Of a stretch of 42,377 bases of DNA, positions 9,201 to 17,807 are shown in pieces. The position numbers and the translations under genes are program-made. The notes below the pieces were generated by a model. The model had not been told where the DNA came from, searched no databases, and saw nothing but the letters and a program-made list of their open reading frames with translations. Source of the stretch: Haemophilus quentini (GTDB lineage: Bacteria > Pseudomonadota > Gammaproteobacteria > Enterobacterales > Pasteurellaceae); assembly GCA_001752465.1 (NCBI GenBank), contig MDJB01000013.1, positions 1-42,377 of the forward strand, read 5' to 3'. Each line of letters starts with the position of its first letter. Position 1 is the first letter of the stretch.

Positions 9201-10640
9201 ATGGAATTCACCAAGGAACAGAAAAAATTTATCACTGATTTTGTTGTAGAGATTAAAAATGGCGATGCTGCAATTTTTGCTGGGGCAGGCTTATCAGCTC
9301 TAGCAGGTTTTGTTAATTGGAAAGGTTTGCTGAAAGATCTTGCAGAAGAACTAGGTCTTGATATTGAAAAAGAACATGATCTAATTGGAGTAGCTCAATA
9401 TCATTTCAATCGGCATAAAAGAGGAAAAATAAATAACAAAATAATCAATGAGTTTACTACATTAAGACAAGGCGGAGATAACCATAAGTTACTTTCTAAA
9501 ATTGGTATTAGTACATTTTGGACAACTAACTATGATCAATTAATTGAAAAAACTTTAGAGGCTGATGGAAAAACAGTAGAGAAAAAAATCAGAAATGAAG
9601 ATTTTTCAAGAAATATCAAAAAGAAAGATGCTATTGTTTATAAAATGCATGGTGATAAAGATTCACCTGATGAAGCAGTATTAATTAAAGATGATTATGA
9701 AACCTATCAGGATAAGAAAGAATTATTTGCTACTGCATTAAGAGGAGATTTGCTTTCAAAAACATTTTTGTTCATAGGCTTTAGTTTTGATGATCCAAAT
9801 TTGGAATATATTTTGGGCAGAATTAAAGTCTTATTAAAAGATAATACGCCAACTCATTATTGTTTTTTCAAAGAAGTATCGAGAGATGATTTTCATGATG
9901 ATGAAAGTTATATGTATGCTAAAGTTAAGCAAGAACTAAAAATAGAAGATCTCAAGAGGTATGGCATTCATTCAATAATGATTAAAGAATATTCTGATAT
10001 TACTGCCATTTTAAAAGAAATTCAAAGACGCTTAAAACGTAGCAATATCTTCATTTCTGGTGCTGCTCATAGTTACTCTCCTTTTTCTGAAGAGAAAGCT
10101 AAAGAACTTATACATAATCTTAGTTATAAGCTGGCAGAGAAAGAATATAAGATTATTTCCAGTTATGGTTTAGGTATTGGAAGTATCGTTATTAATGGAG
10201 CGTTAGAATATAAATATCAGTCAAATTATCGCAATTTAGACGATTTATTAATTTTAAGACCATTTCCGCAAATACAATCAGGAGATAAATCTATTTCTGA
10301 AAGATGGACTGACTACAGAAATGAAATCATTTCTCAAGCTGGTATTGCTATTTTTATGTTTGGAAACAAATTGGATAAAAATGGAGAAATCGTTCTTTCT
10401 AATGGCATGAAAGAAGAATTTGAGATTTGCTTACAGCATAATGTGATTCCAATCCCAATTGGCTGTACTGGCTCAATATCTAAAGAGATTTGGAATGATA
10501 TTATGGAAAATCGTACCGAACTATATTCTAATGATCAGTCATTAATAGATGAAATAAAAAAGCTAGGTCAATCTGATATTTCTAATGATGGAATTATTTC
10601 TACGGTGCTTTCTATCATTGATAAGTTACAAAAGATGTAA
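9201..10640 (+). CDS. thsA: ThsA-like Thoeris effector (SIR2 NADase fused to SLOG sensor)
   Basis: Probable Thoeris effector. When its SLOG domain binds the TIR-made signal, its SIR2 domain hydrolyses NAD+ and stops phage growth by killing or arresting the cell. The SIR2 domain (about residues 10-275) shows AAIFAGAGLSALAG, FWTTNYDQLIEKT (N110), YKMHGDKDS (H150) and LFIGFSFDDPNLEYIL. N110 and H150 correspond to the catalytic Asn and His of Bacillus cereus ThsA. The SLOG domain (about 281-479) begins SNIFISGAAHSYSPF and contains ISSYGLGIGS, DYRNEIISQAGIAIFMFGNK and SNGMKEEFEI. At 479 aa it matches ThsA closely. It is AT-rich and appears intact, with GGAG upstream of the start. Confidence 0.9.
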   Translation: MEFTKEQKKFITDFVVEIKNGDAAIFAGAGLSALAGFVNWKGLLKDLAEELGLDIEKEHDLIGVAQYHFNRHKRGKINNKIINEFTTLRQGGDNHKLLSKIGISTFWTTNYDQLIEKTLEADGKTVEKKIRNEDFSRNIKKKDAIVYKMHGDKDSPDEAVLIKDDYETYQDKKELFATALRGDLLSKTFLFIGFSFDDPNLEYILGRIKVLLKDNTPTHYCFFKEVSRDDFHDDESYMYAKVKQELKIEDLKRYGIHSIMIKEYSDITAILKEIQRRLKRSNIFISGAAHSYSPFSEEKAKELIHNLSYKLAEKEYKIISSYGLGIGSIVINGALEYKYQSNYRNLDDLLILRPFPQIQSGDKSISERWTDYRNEIISQAGIAIFMFGNKLDKNGEIVLSNGMKEEFEICLQHNVIPIPIGCTGSISKEIWNDIMENRTELYSNDQSLIDEIKKLGQSDISNDGIISTVLSIIDKLQKM

Positions 10641-10642
10641 AA

Positions 10643-10694
10643 AAGTGCGGTCAATTCTCCCAACGTTTTCAAAATGTCGTCTGAAACCGCACTT
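10643..10694. repeat. Inverted pair of Haemophilus uptake signals enclosing a Neisseria-type one
   Basis: AAGTGCGGT at 10643-10651 and its complement ACCGCACTT at 10686-10694 can pair as a stem just after the thsA stop. Between them lies ATGTCGTCTGAA at 10674-10685, one base different from the neisserial AGGTCGTCTGAA uptake sequence. Paired uptake signals often serve as terminators in both families, so this may end the Thoeris transcript. It also marks the junction between the AT-rich cassette and the GC-rich cas genes. Confidence 0.7.
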
Positions 10695-10715
10695 TCCAAC
10701 CAAAAGGAGAACCAA

Positions 10716-11390
10716 ATGAACCAAATCCGCCTACACGTTTGGGGCGATTATGCCTGTTTTACCCGTCCTGAGATGAAGGTAGAGCGGGTGTCTTATGATG
10801 TCATCACGCCGTCTGCGGCGCGCGGGATTTTGGCGGCGGTGCATTGGAAGCCGGCGATTCGGTGGGTGATAGATCGGATTTATGTGTTGAAGCCGATTCG
10901 GTTTGAGTCGGTGCGGCGCAATGAGTTGGGCGGCAAGATTTCGGCGGGCAAGGTCAGCGGCGCGATGAAGCGCAAGAGCGTTGCTGATTTATATACGCTG
11001 ATTGAAGACGACCGCCAGCAGCGTGCGGCGACGGTGCTTAAAGACGTGGCTTATGTGATTGAAGCCCATGCGGTGCTGACGGCAAAAGCGGGGGCGGATG
11101 AGACCGTTACCAAGCATATTGAGATGTTCAAACGCCGTGCGAAAAAGGGGCAATGCTTTCAGCAGCCTTGTTTGGGCGTGCGTGAGTTTCCTGCCGATTT
11201 TGCTTTGATTGATGAAGGTGAGCCGTTGCCGCCATCAGCATTATCGGAAAACGAGGCAAACCGTGATTTGGGCTGGATACTGCACGACATTGATTTTGAC
11301 CACGGCAACACGCCACATTTTTTCCGCGCTGAAATGAAAGATGGCGTGATTGATGTGCCGCCGTTTTACGCCGAGGAGGTGAAAGCATGA
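10716..11390 (+). CDS. cas5c: Cas5c (Cas5d), crRNA-processing Cascade subunit of type I-C
   Basis: In type I-C, which lacks Cas6, Cas5c cuts the pre-crRNA and stays bound to the 5' handle in Cascade. The family opening is seen (MNQIRLHVWGDYACFTRPEMKVERVSYDVITPSAARGILAAVHWKP). So is the conserved central region HIEMFKRRAKKGQCFQQPCLGVREFPADF, where the processing residues lie. The start at 10716 is chosen over the earlier in-frame ATG at 10674 because AGGAGA precedes it and because the earlier start would translate the uptake-sequence junction. The product is 224 aa. Its last four bases overlap the start of cas8c, as expected for coupled translation. Confidence 0.93.
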   Translation: MNQIRLHVWGDYACFTRPEMKVERVSYDVITPSAARGILAAVHWKPAIRWVIDRIYVLKPIRFESVRRNELGGKISAGKVSGAMKRKSVADLYTLIEDDRQQRAATVLKDVAYVIEAHAVLTAKAGADETVTKHIEMFKRRAKKGQCFQQPCLGVREFPADFALIDEGEPLPPSALSENEANRDLGWILHDIDFDHGNTPHFFRAEMKDGVIDVPPFYAEEVKA

Positions 11391-13165
11391 TTCTTGCGTC
11401 CCTTGCCCGCTATTACCGCCGTTTGGCAGCGGAAAACGATGAAATGGGCAATCCGAAAGTACCACCTTATGGCTTTAGCGAGGAGAAAATCGGCTGGATT
11501 TTGGTATTGGATAAAGAAGGTCGTCTGAAAACCGTTGTGCCGAATCTGACTGTCGATAAAAAGCCGCAGCCAAAGCTGATGAGCGTGCCGCGCCCTGAAA
11601 AACGCACGTCGGGCATCAAGCCGAATTTTTTGTGGGATAAAACCGTCTACGCGCTTGGCGTGGAAGCCAATAAAAACAAAGCCGAGGCGAAAGAAAAACC
11701 GTTTACGCCGTCTGAAAAAACCTTTGAAGCCTTTAAGCAATACCATCTTGATTTACTGCAAGAAAACGACGATGAAGGCTTGCAAGCCTTATGCCGTTTT
11801 CTGCAAAACTGGCAGCCTGCACATTTTACTGTCGAAAACCTGCCTGCCGAAATGCTCGATACCAACATCGCATTTTCTCTTGAAAAACCGACCGCACTTA
11901 TCCATAAACGCGAAGCCGCGCAAACCTTGTGGGCAGGCTGTCTGAAAAGCGATGAAGCATTCGAAGGCTTATGCCTGATTAGCGGCGACACCGCCCCGAT
12001 TGCTCGGTTGCACCCGGCGATTAAAGGCGTGTTTGGCGGGCAAAGTTCCGGCAGTTCGATTATTTCGTTCAACAAAGAAGCCTTTGCCTCTTTTGGCAAG
12101 GAGCAAGGCGCAAATGCGCCCGTTTCCGAACAATCCGCCTTTGCCTACACCACCGCGCTGAACTATCTCTTGCGCCGCGAAAATAATCACTGCCTGACCA
12201 TAGGCGATGCCAGCACGGTCTTTTGGGCGGAAGCGGACGATAACGCCACGGCGCAGGCTGCCGAAGGCTTCTTCGCGCAAGTGTTTACGCCGCCAGATGA
12301 CGAACAAGAAAGTTCCAAAGTTTTCAATGTATTGGAACAAGTGGGCAAAGGTCGCCCGCTGCAAGAAATTGCGCCCGAACTCTCTCCCAATACCCGTTTT
12401 TATATCTTAGGGCTTGCCCCCAATGCCGCGCGGATTTCTATTCGGTTTTGGCTGGACACCGCGTTTGGGCAGTTGGCGGAAAATTTGGAGCAGCATTGGC
12501 AAGATTTAACCCTTGAGCCTTGCGCATGGAAAACGACGCCGTCTATTTGGCGGCTCTTGTTGCAAACTGCCGTATTGGGCAAAAGCGAAAACATCTCGCC
12601 CGTGTTGGCTGGTGAAATGACCCGCGCCGTGATTTGCGGCACGCCGTATCCCTTAAGTTTGCTGTCGCAACTGATTACCCGAATCCGCGCCGACGGCGAC
12701 GTGAACGGTCTGCGCGTGGCAATGATGAAAGCCGTATTACAGCGGCGTTTTAGAAAAGGTTTTATCGAAGAAGGAGTTCCTATGAGTTTGAACAATGAAA
12801 GCCCGAATCGCGCCTATCTTTTAGGGCGGCTGTTTGCCGTGTTGGAGCGCATTCAATATCAGGCGTTGGGCGAATTAAATACCGGCATTGCCGACCGCTA
12901 TTACGGCTCCGCATCCGCCGTGCCGTTTTCGGTTTTTCCGCGCCTTTTGTCGGGTGCAAAACACCATTTGTCGCGCTTGCGTAAAGACAAAGTTGGTATG
13001 GCGGTGAATTTGGATAAAGATTTGGGCGAAATCATTGCCAAACTGCCCGAGACCTTTCCGCGCCATTTGAGCATTGTCGAGCAAGGCCGCTTCGCCATCG
13101 GCTATTACCACCAAAAACAAAGCTATTTTGCTAAAAAAGAAACCGCTGAAACTATTGAAAACTAA
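11387..13165 (+). CDS. cas8c: Cas8c, large subunit of type I-C Cascade
   Basis: Large subunit that recognises the PAM and helps open the target. At 592 aa it has the family start [14 protein letters not shown] and the features [33 protein letters not shown] and [23 protein letters not shown]. The C-terminal helical part is also encoded as the separate small subunit (see cas11c). The reading frame is intact. The GC-rich gene carries the neisserial uptake sequence AGGTCGTCTGAA at 11518-11529 and GCCGTCTGAA at 11707-11716, plus one Haemophilus signal at 11891-11899. It overlaps cas5c by 4 bp and ends 11 bp before cas7c. Confidence 0.94.
   Translation: MILASLARYYRRLAAENDEMGNPKVPPYGFSEEKIGWILVLDKEGRLKTVVPNLTVDKKPQPKLMSVPRPEKRTSGIKPNFLWDKTVYALGVEANKNKAEAKEKPFTPSEKTFEAFKQYHLDLLQENDDEGLQALCRFLQNWQPAHFTVENLPAEMLDTNIAFSLEKPTALIHKREAAQTLWAGCLKSDEAFEGLCLISGDTAPIARLHPAIKGVFGGQSSGSSIISFNKEAFASFGKEQGANAPVSEQSAFAYTTALNYLLRRENNHCLTIGDASTVFWAEADDNATAQAAEGFFAQVFTPPDDEQESSKVFNVLEQVGKGRPLQEIAPELSPNTRFYILGLAPNAARISIRFWLDTAFGQLAENLEQHWQDLTLEPCAWKTTPSIWRLLLQTAVLGKSENISPVLAGEMTRAVICGTPYPLSLLSQLITRIRADGDVNGLRVAMMKAVLQRRFRKGFIEEGVPMSLNNESPNRAYLLGRLFAVLERIQYQALGELNTGIADRYYGSASAVPFSVFPRLLSGAKHHLSRLRKDKVGMAVNLDKDLGEIIAKLPETFPRHLSIVEQGRFAIGYYHQKQSYFAKKETAETIEN
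12782..13165 (+). CDS. cas11c: Cas11c small subunit from an internal start in cas8c
   Basis: Type I-C systems make their Cascade small subunit from an internal ribosome site in cas8c. Here an in-frame ATG at 12782 is preceded by GAAGGAG, a near-ideal ribosome site that is out of place within a coding region. It would yield 127 aa starting [25 protein letters not shown], which fits the small helical Cas11c. The sequence evidence is the site and the in-frame start; expression is inferred from the family. Confidence 0.78.
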   Translation: MSLNNESPNRAYLLGRLFAVLERIQYQALGELNTGIADRYYGSASAVPFSVFPRLLSGAKHHLSRLRKDKVGMAVNLDKDLGEIIAKLPETFPRHLSIVEQGRFAIGYYHQKQSYFAKKETAETIEN

Positions 13166-13176
13166 GGAGCCAGAAA

Positions 13177-14043
13177 ATGTCTGCCATTCAAAACCGCTAT
13201 GAATTTGTTTACTTTTTTGATGTTACCAACGGCAATCCTAACGGCGACCCTGATGCGGGCAATATGCCGCGCCTTGATCCCGAATCCAGCAAAGGCTTGG
13301 TAACCGATGTCTGCCTGAAACGCAAAATCCGTAATTTTGTGGAAATCAGCAGCGAAAATGAAGCCAGTTACGAAATCTACGTCAAAAAAAAAAGCGTGTT
13401 AAACCTGCAAAACAAACGCGCTTATGAGGCGCTTGGCATTGAGTCGGAAGCCAAAAAACTACCAAAAGACGAAGCCAAAGCCCGCGATATTACCGCTTGG
13501 ATGTGTAAAAACTTCTTTGACATCCGCACCTTTGGCGCCGTGATGACCACCGAAGTCAACAGCGGACAAGTGCGCGGCCCGGTACAACTGGCGTTTGCCC
13601 AATCCATCGACCCGATTGTGCCGCTGGAAGTTTCCATCACCCGCATGGCGGTAACCAACGAAAAAGACTTGGAAAAAGAACGCACTATGGGGCGCAAATA
13701 CATCGTCCCTTACGCGCTCTACCGCGTGCATGGCTTTATCTCCGCCAACCTTGCCGCCAAAACTGGTTTTTCAGACGACGACTTAGCCAAACTCTTTCAA
13801 GCCCTGACGCTGATGTTTGAGCACGACCGCTCCGCCGCCCGTGGCGAAATGGCGGCGCGCAAATTGATTGTTTTCAAACACGACAGTGCGCTCGGCAGCC
13901 AGCCTGCACATAAATTGTTTGATGCCGTAAAAGTTGAACGCGTAAACGGCGAATCAGGTACGCCGGCAAGCGGTTTTGGCGATTACAAAATCAGCGTGGT
14001 TTCAGACGGCTTAAATGGCGTGAGTGTGGAAGAGTTGCTTTAA
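13177..14043 (+). CDS. cas7c: Cas7c (Csd2), Cascade backbone subunit
   Basis: Forms the helical backbone that coats the crRNA spacer. It has the Cas7 signature [43 protein letters not shown] near the N-terminus. Further family segments are [34 protein letters not shown] and [31 protein letters not shown]. The 288 aa length matches the family, and AAGGAG lies upstream. Neisserial-type uptake cores are visible on the minus strand at 13770-13779 and 14001-14010. The frame is intact. Confidence 0.95.
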   Translation: MSAIQNRYEFVYFFDVTNGNPNGDPDAGNMPRLDPESSKGLVTDVCLKRKIRNFVEISSENEASYEIYVKKKSVLNLQNKRAYEALGIESEAKKLPKDEAKARDITAWMCKNFFDIRTFGAVMTTEVNSGQVRGPVQLAFAQSIDPIVPLEVSITRMAVTNEKDLEKERTMGRKYIVPYALYRVHGFISANLAAKTGFSDDDLAKLFQALTLMFEHDRSAARGEMAARKLIVFKHDSALGSQPAHKLFDAVKVERVNGESGTPASGFGDYKISVVSDGLNGVSVEELL

Positions 14044-14058
14044 AAAACGTTTGAAAAA

Positions 14059-14742
14059 ATGACCGCACTTTCAACCGAAAGCCAAGGGGAAAATCAGGAC
14101 ACGCGCCAGATTCCCCTTTCTGCCTTGCAACACTACGCCTTCTGCCCGCGCCAATGCGCCTTAATTCACAACGAGCAGGCGTGGGCGGAGAACTATTTGA
14201 CGGCGCAAGGCAAAGCGTTACATGAGCGGGTGGATTCGGGCGAGCCGGAAACGCGTAAGGGCGTGCGCTTTGAGCGGACGGTGCATGTGTCGGCAGAAAA
14301 ACTGGGCATCAGCGGCGTGTTGGATTTTGTGGAAGTGGAAACAAAGACAGGTCGTCTGAAACCCGTGGAATACAAACGCGGCAAGCCAAAACCCGATCCG
14401 ATGGACGAAATCCAGCTTTGCGCCCAAGGCTTGTGTTTGGAAGAAATGACGGGGCAAACCGTCTCTGAGGGCGCGCTGTGGTATATGCAAACCCGCCACC
14501 GCGTCTCCATCGTGTTTTCAGACGACCTGCGCACCCAAACACTCGCTACCATCGCCGCCGTGCGCGAACTCTTGGGTAGTGGACTAACCCCACCGCCCGA
14601 CTACGGCAAACGCTGCAAAGCCTGCTCGCTGGTGGAGATTTGCCAGCCGGTGTTGTTGGGGAAACGGGATAGGAGTGTGGGGTATGTGGAGGGGTTGTTT
14701 GGGGGTATTGATGAAATATATTACAAACAGGATGAGTTATGA
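14059..14742 (+). CDS. cas4: Cas4 nuclease (spacer acquisition)
   Basis: RecB-like Fe-S nuclease that trims prespacers and helps select the PAM together with Cas1-Cas2. The N-terminal cysteine is in HYAFCPRQCALIHNEQAWAEN. Nuclease motifs follow as GVLDFVEVET and PVEYKRGK. The C-terminal cysteine cluster is CKACSLVEICQP, so all four cluster cysteines are present. At 227 aa it is full length. A Haemophilus uptake signal (14062-14070) sits on the start codon and encodes residues 2-4. Neisserial AGGTCGTCTGAA copies lie at 14349-14360 and 14517-14528 (minus). The stop overlaps the next gene's ATG. Confidence 0.94.
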   Translation: MTALSTESQGENQDTRQIPLSALQHYAFCPRQCALIHNEQAWAENYLTAQGKALHERVDSGEPETRKGVRFERTVHVSAEKLGISGVLDFVEVETKTGRLKPVEYKRGKPKPDPMDEIQLCAQGLCLEEMTGQTVSEGALWYMQTRHRVSIVFSDDLRTQTLATIAAVRELLGSGLTPPPDYGKRCKACSLVEICQPVLLGKRDRSVGYVEGLFGGIDEIYYKQDEL

Positions 14743-15646
14743 TGAATGAAGGATTGTTTAGAGAGCAATGGTTTAAGATATTTAAAAGAAAAATCATTGA
14801 TCTAAATTTGAATGATGAAAGTATTGATGATGAAGAATTAGATGTAATGCCAATAATTTATTGTTGTTTAATCAATAGAATGATCTTGCCTCTCCCAGAG
14901 GAATATGTCTTAGCAAGGAGTTCAATGAAGAAATCAAAGGGTGGGAAAATATTAAAAAGATAATTTCAACTGGAGAAAATATAAACCCTTATATGAGCAA
15001 AAGGATAAAAGATTGGAGGGAGCATGATTTATTACTATATTCAGCAGGAATTAGTCATTTTCATTTATCCAAAAATAAATTCGGAGGCGTTAAAGATGAA
15101 TTAGTCTTTGGAATATTTACAAAAAATGATTTTTATGGAATATTGATTGGAAATCATGATGATACATATAATTTGAAACATTTGGTTTCAATAGTCGATA
15201 AGAATTGGCCAGGATTATTAGATTCTTCAATAAATAACAATAGTAGTTTTAGCAAAGATTTCTTTAAACAAAATGCATTAGATAAAAGATTGCAAATGAA
15301 TATGTTTAAACCAGGCGGACTAGATGGTCATATGCATTCTAATTTAATTTACTATAATATCAATGGAAAAATTTTAAAAATTCCAGCCCCCGTAGTTTTC
15401 GCTTATGAGAATGAAATCAATTATATTGATAAAATTGAGAATACTATCATTTCTCGCATAAAAAACAAATTTCAAGGTTATGAAAACGTAGATTATTTTC
15501 TTGAAGTGGATGAATTTAATCAATGTTATAAAATTTTCAAGGAGAATAATTCACCAATAATTAAAAAACCTATTACCGAATTCCCTTTTCCTGTAAGAAA
15601 AATAATATGCTCAGATTATGTAAATAGGGAGTTAAGATATTCCTAA
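14739..15646 (+). pseudogene. Unrecognised accessory gene between cas4 and cas1, split by one frameshift
   Basis: I do not recognise this family. Two open frames (14739-14963 and 14993-15646) join into one protein of about 300 aa. The downstream frame is open from 14879, well before its first ATG, and reads EFNEEIKGWENIKKIISTG directly into MSKRIKDWREHDLLLYSAG. One lost base between 14879 and 14963, perhaps in GCAAGG near 14913-14918, explains the split. The second part has a compact globular pattern (HDLLLYSAGISHFHLSK, DELVFGIFTKNDFYGILIGNH, FPFPVRKIICSDY). It is AT-rich and overlaps the cas4 stop with an AGGA site, so it was once translationally coupled to cas4. Canonical I-C loci have no such gene; a defence role is only a guess from context. 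Confidence 0.7.
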
Positions 15647-15683
15647 ATATTTAGCAAGCCCGTAGCCCATATCCAGCCACCGA

Positions 15684-15766
15684 GTGCGTGGCTCCGCCAC
15701 ACACCCTACCTGTGGAATGGCACGAAACTTCAAAATCAACGCGTAGGGTGTGTGCGGAACGCACGC
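15684..15766. repeat. Imperfect inverted repeat in the gap between the two accessory genes
   Basis: Arms at 15684-15709 and 15743-15766 are imperfect complements, and each contains its own small palindrome (GTGGCTCCGCCAC and GTGCGGAACGCAC). The motif GTAGGGTGTGTGCG with GCACGC resembles GC-rich intergenic repeats familiar from Neisseria. Nearby, TTCAGGTTGCCT at 15803-15814 resembles neisserial uptake dialects. It is GC-rich between two AT-rich genes, suggesting a recombination junction. Confidence 0.55.
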
Positions 15767-15842
15767 ATGCGGGTTTGTGGTGTTTGAATCGAAGTCCTAA
15801 ATTTCAGGTTGCCTTAAATATGGCAAGCAAAGGAGTAATATG

Positions 15843-16746
15843 ATGAGTTTGCTGCAAGCATATTCTTTAGATTTGGGTAAAATAATTAATGAGAAAGAAG
15901 CTGATATTGCTTATGAGAAAGGCTTGGTTAGCGGTCAAAAAAACTTTCAATGCCCTCATCAAGCGTGTGGTATTGCGGTTACTTGTGCAAATTTGGAGCG
16001 ACCTAAATACAAAAGAAAGGTAGATCCTTATTTTAAATCGGTTGAAAATCATAAATTCGGCTGTCCTTTTGCAGAGGAAGAAAGACGCATTAAGTTGCGA
16101 GAGATTGATAAAAATGGGTTTTATGAAAATGTCGCTTCAGGCGAGATTTTGGTAAATCTGGCAGAACCTACACCTAAAAAACAAAATAGTGATAGTGCTT
16201 CTGAGGCTAAAGAAAGCAGTGTTTCACGAACTCATCAGCTCTCAGATTCTAAAAAAGAAAAATTATCAATTAATCGAACTAAAACGTTATCTGTATTAGT
16301 TTCGTCTTTCTTAAATAATGAAAACTTTCAAATAACATTGCCAAAACCATATCAAGAAAGAATTTTCTTGAAAGATGCATTTATCAGAATTGATGGGCAG
16401 GATTTATCAGATCTGGAACAAAATTGTTGGAGAATTTATTACGGAAAAGCGTGGATAAATAAATTTTCCAATGGAGATTATCGTATTGTATTTGATAATA
16501 AAATGAGTAGTTGTTGATCTTAATAAAAATGCTGTCCGCCCCTCATTTTTTATTTCTAGAGATTGGATTGAGCATTCGCCGTATGAAAAGTTTTCTAAAT
16601 CTCAAATGGATAAATTGGCTAATAATAAATGGTGCAGAGAGGTTTTTATTCTTGCAGATACTCCTTCATTAAATTCTTCAAAAGAATATATTAATTTTAT
16701 GCTTGATGGATTGCCATTTTTGGAAATTATTAGTTTGAGAAAATAA
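15843..16746 (+). pseudogene. Unrecognised zinc-finger-like accessory gene between cas4 and cas1, frameshifted near its end
   Basis: I do not recognise the family. The first frame ends with TGA at 16515-16517. The next frame is open from about 16513 to a TAA at 16744-16746 and reads VDLNKNAVRPSFFISRDWIE through to EIISLRK, so one extra base split a protein of about 300 aa. The N-terminal segment FQCPHQACGIAVTCANLE with VDPYFKSVENHKFGCPF has Cys and His spaced like a zinc-binding module, somewhat like the N-terminus of CoiA-type proteins. A serine-rich linker follows at about residues 120-150. AGGAG sits 7 bases before the ATG at 15843 (another ATG is at 15840). The gene is AT-rich and unlike the adjoining cas1. 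Confidence 0.65.
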
Positions 16747-16790
16747 AAGTATTCATCAATTTTATCTAGCAATATTTTGATTAATGCTAT

Positions 16791-17804
16791 ATGAGAAAAT
16801 TACAAAACACGCTCTACATCACCACTCAAGATAGCTATCTGCATAAGGAGCGGGAGACGCTGGTGGTGGAGCAGGAGCGTAAGAAGGTAGCGCAGTTACC
16901 GGTGCATTCCATCGGGCATATTTTCTGTTTTGGGAATGTGCTGGTGTCGCCGTTTTTGTTGGGGTTTTGTGGTGAAAATAATGTGAATTTGGCGTTTTTT
17001 ACGGAAAATGGGCGTTATTTGGGGCGGCTTCAGGGGCGGCAGAGCGGCAATGTGCTGTTGCGTCGGGCGCAGTATCGGGTGTCGGAGCAAAATCCCGTGC
17101 CGATTGCGCGCAATATCATTGCGGCGAAGATTCAGGCGAGTAAGCGGGTGCTTCAGCGGCAGATTCGCAATTACGGTGAGAATTCGGCGATTCAAAGTGC
17201 GGTCGATGCTTTGAATATTTCGCTACGGCAGTTGAAGGGGGCGGCGGAGCTGGACGTGGTACGCGGTATTGAGGGCGATGCGGCGGCGCGTTATTTCGGC
17301 GTATTCGGGCAGCTTTTGAGCGAAAAAAGCGGTTTTTCTTTTGACGGGCGCAACCGCCGTCCGCCCAGAGACGGGGTGAATGCGCTGTTGTCGTTTGTGT
17401 ACAGCATTTTGGGCAAGGACATTAGCGGCGCGCTGCAAGGCGTGGGGCTGGATCCGCAGGTGGGTTTTCTGCACGCTGACCGACCGGGGCGCGACAGTTT
17501 GGCGCAGGATATTTTGGAAGAATTCCGCGCGTGGTGGGCAGACAGGTTGGTGTTGTCGCTGATTAACCGAGGGCAAATCAAATCGCAGGATTTTGTCGCC
17601 GAGGCAAGCGGCGCGGTAAGCTTAAAAGCCGATGCGCGTAAGCTCTTGTTCCAAGCCTTGCAGGCGAAAAAGCAGGAGAAAATCGTGCATCCGTTTTTGG
17701 ATGAAGAAGTGGAAATCGGTTTGCTGCCGTATATTCAGGCCATGCTGTTGGCGCGTCATCTGCGTGGGGATTTGGCGGAATATCCGCCGTTTTTGATGAG
17801 ATAA
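16791..17804 (+). CDS. cas1: Cas1 integrase (type I-C)
   Basis: Metal-dependent integrase that inserts new spacers, acting as a complex with Cas2. The catalytic residues lie in GIEGDAAARYFGVFG (Glu) and in VGFLHADRPGRDSLAQDILEEFR (His and acidic pair). The N-terminal beta domain begins MRKLQNTLYITTQDSYLHKERETLVVE. The product is 337 aa and intact. It is GC-rich like the other cas genes and carries a Haemophilus uptake signal at 17195-17203, but I saw no neisserial uptake sequence in cas1 or cas2. It lies 3 bp before cas2. Confidence 0.95.
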   Translation: MRKLQNTLYITTQDSYLHKERETLVVEQERKKVAQLPVHSIGHIFCFGNVLVSPFLLGFCGENNVNLAFFTENGRYLGRLQGRQSGNVLLRRAQYRVSEQNPVPIARNIIAAKIQASKRVLQRQIRNYGENSAIQSAVDALNISLRQLKGAAELDVVRGIEGDAAARYFGVFGQLLSEKSGFSFDGRNRRPPRDGVNALLSFVYSILGKDISGALQGVGLDPQVGFLHADRPGRDSLAQDILEEFRAWWADRLVLSLINRGQIKSQDFVAEASGAVSLKADARKLLFQALQAKKQEKIVHPFLDEEVEIGLLPYIQAMLLARHLRGDLAEYPPFLMR

Positions 17805-17807
17805 ACT

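Noticed and set aside
14913-14963. Programmed ribosomal frameshifting in the 14739 gene
   Set aside because: No slippery heptamer or downstream stem was seen; a simple one-base loss is more likely.
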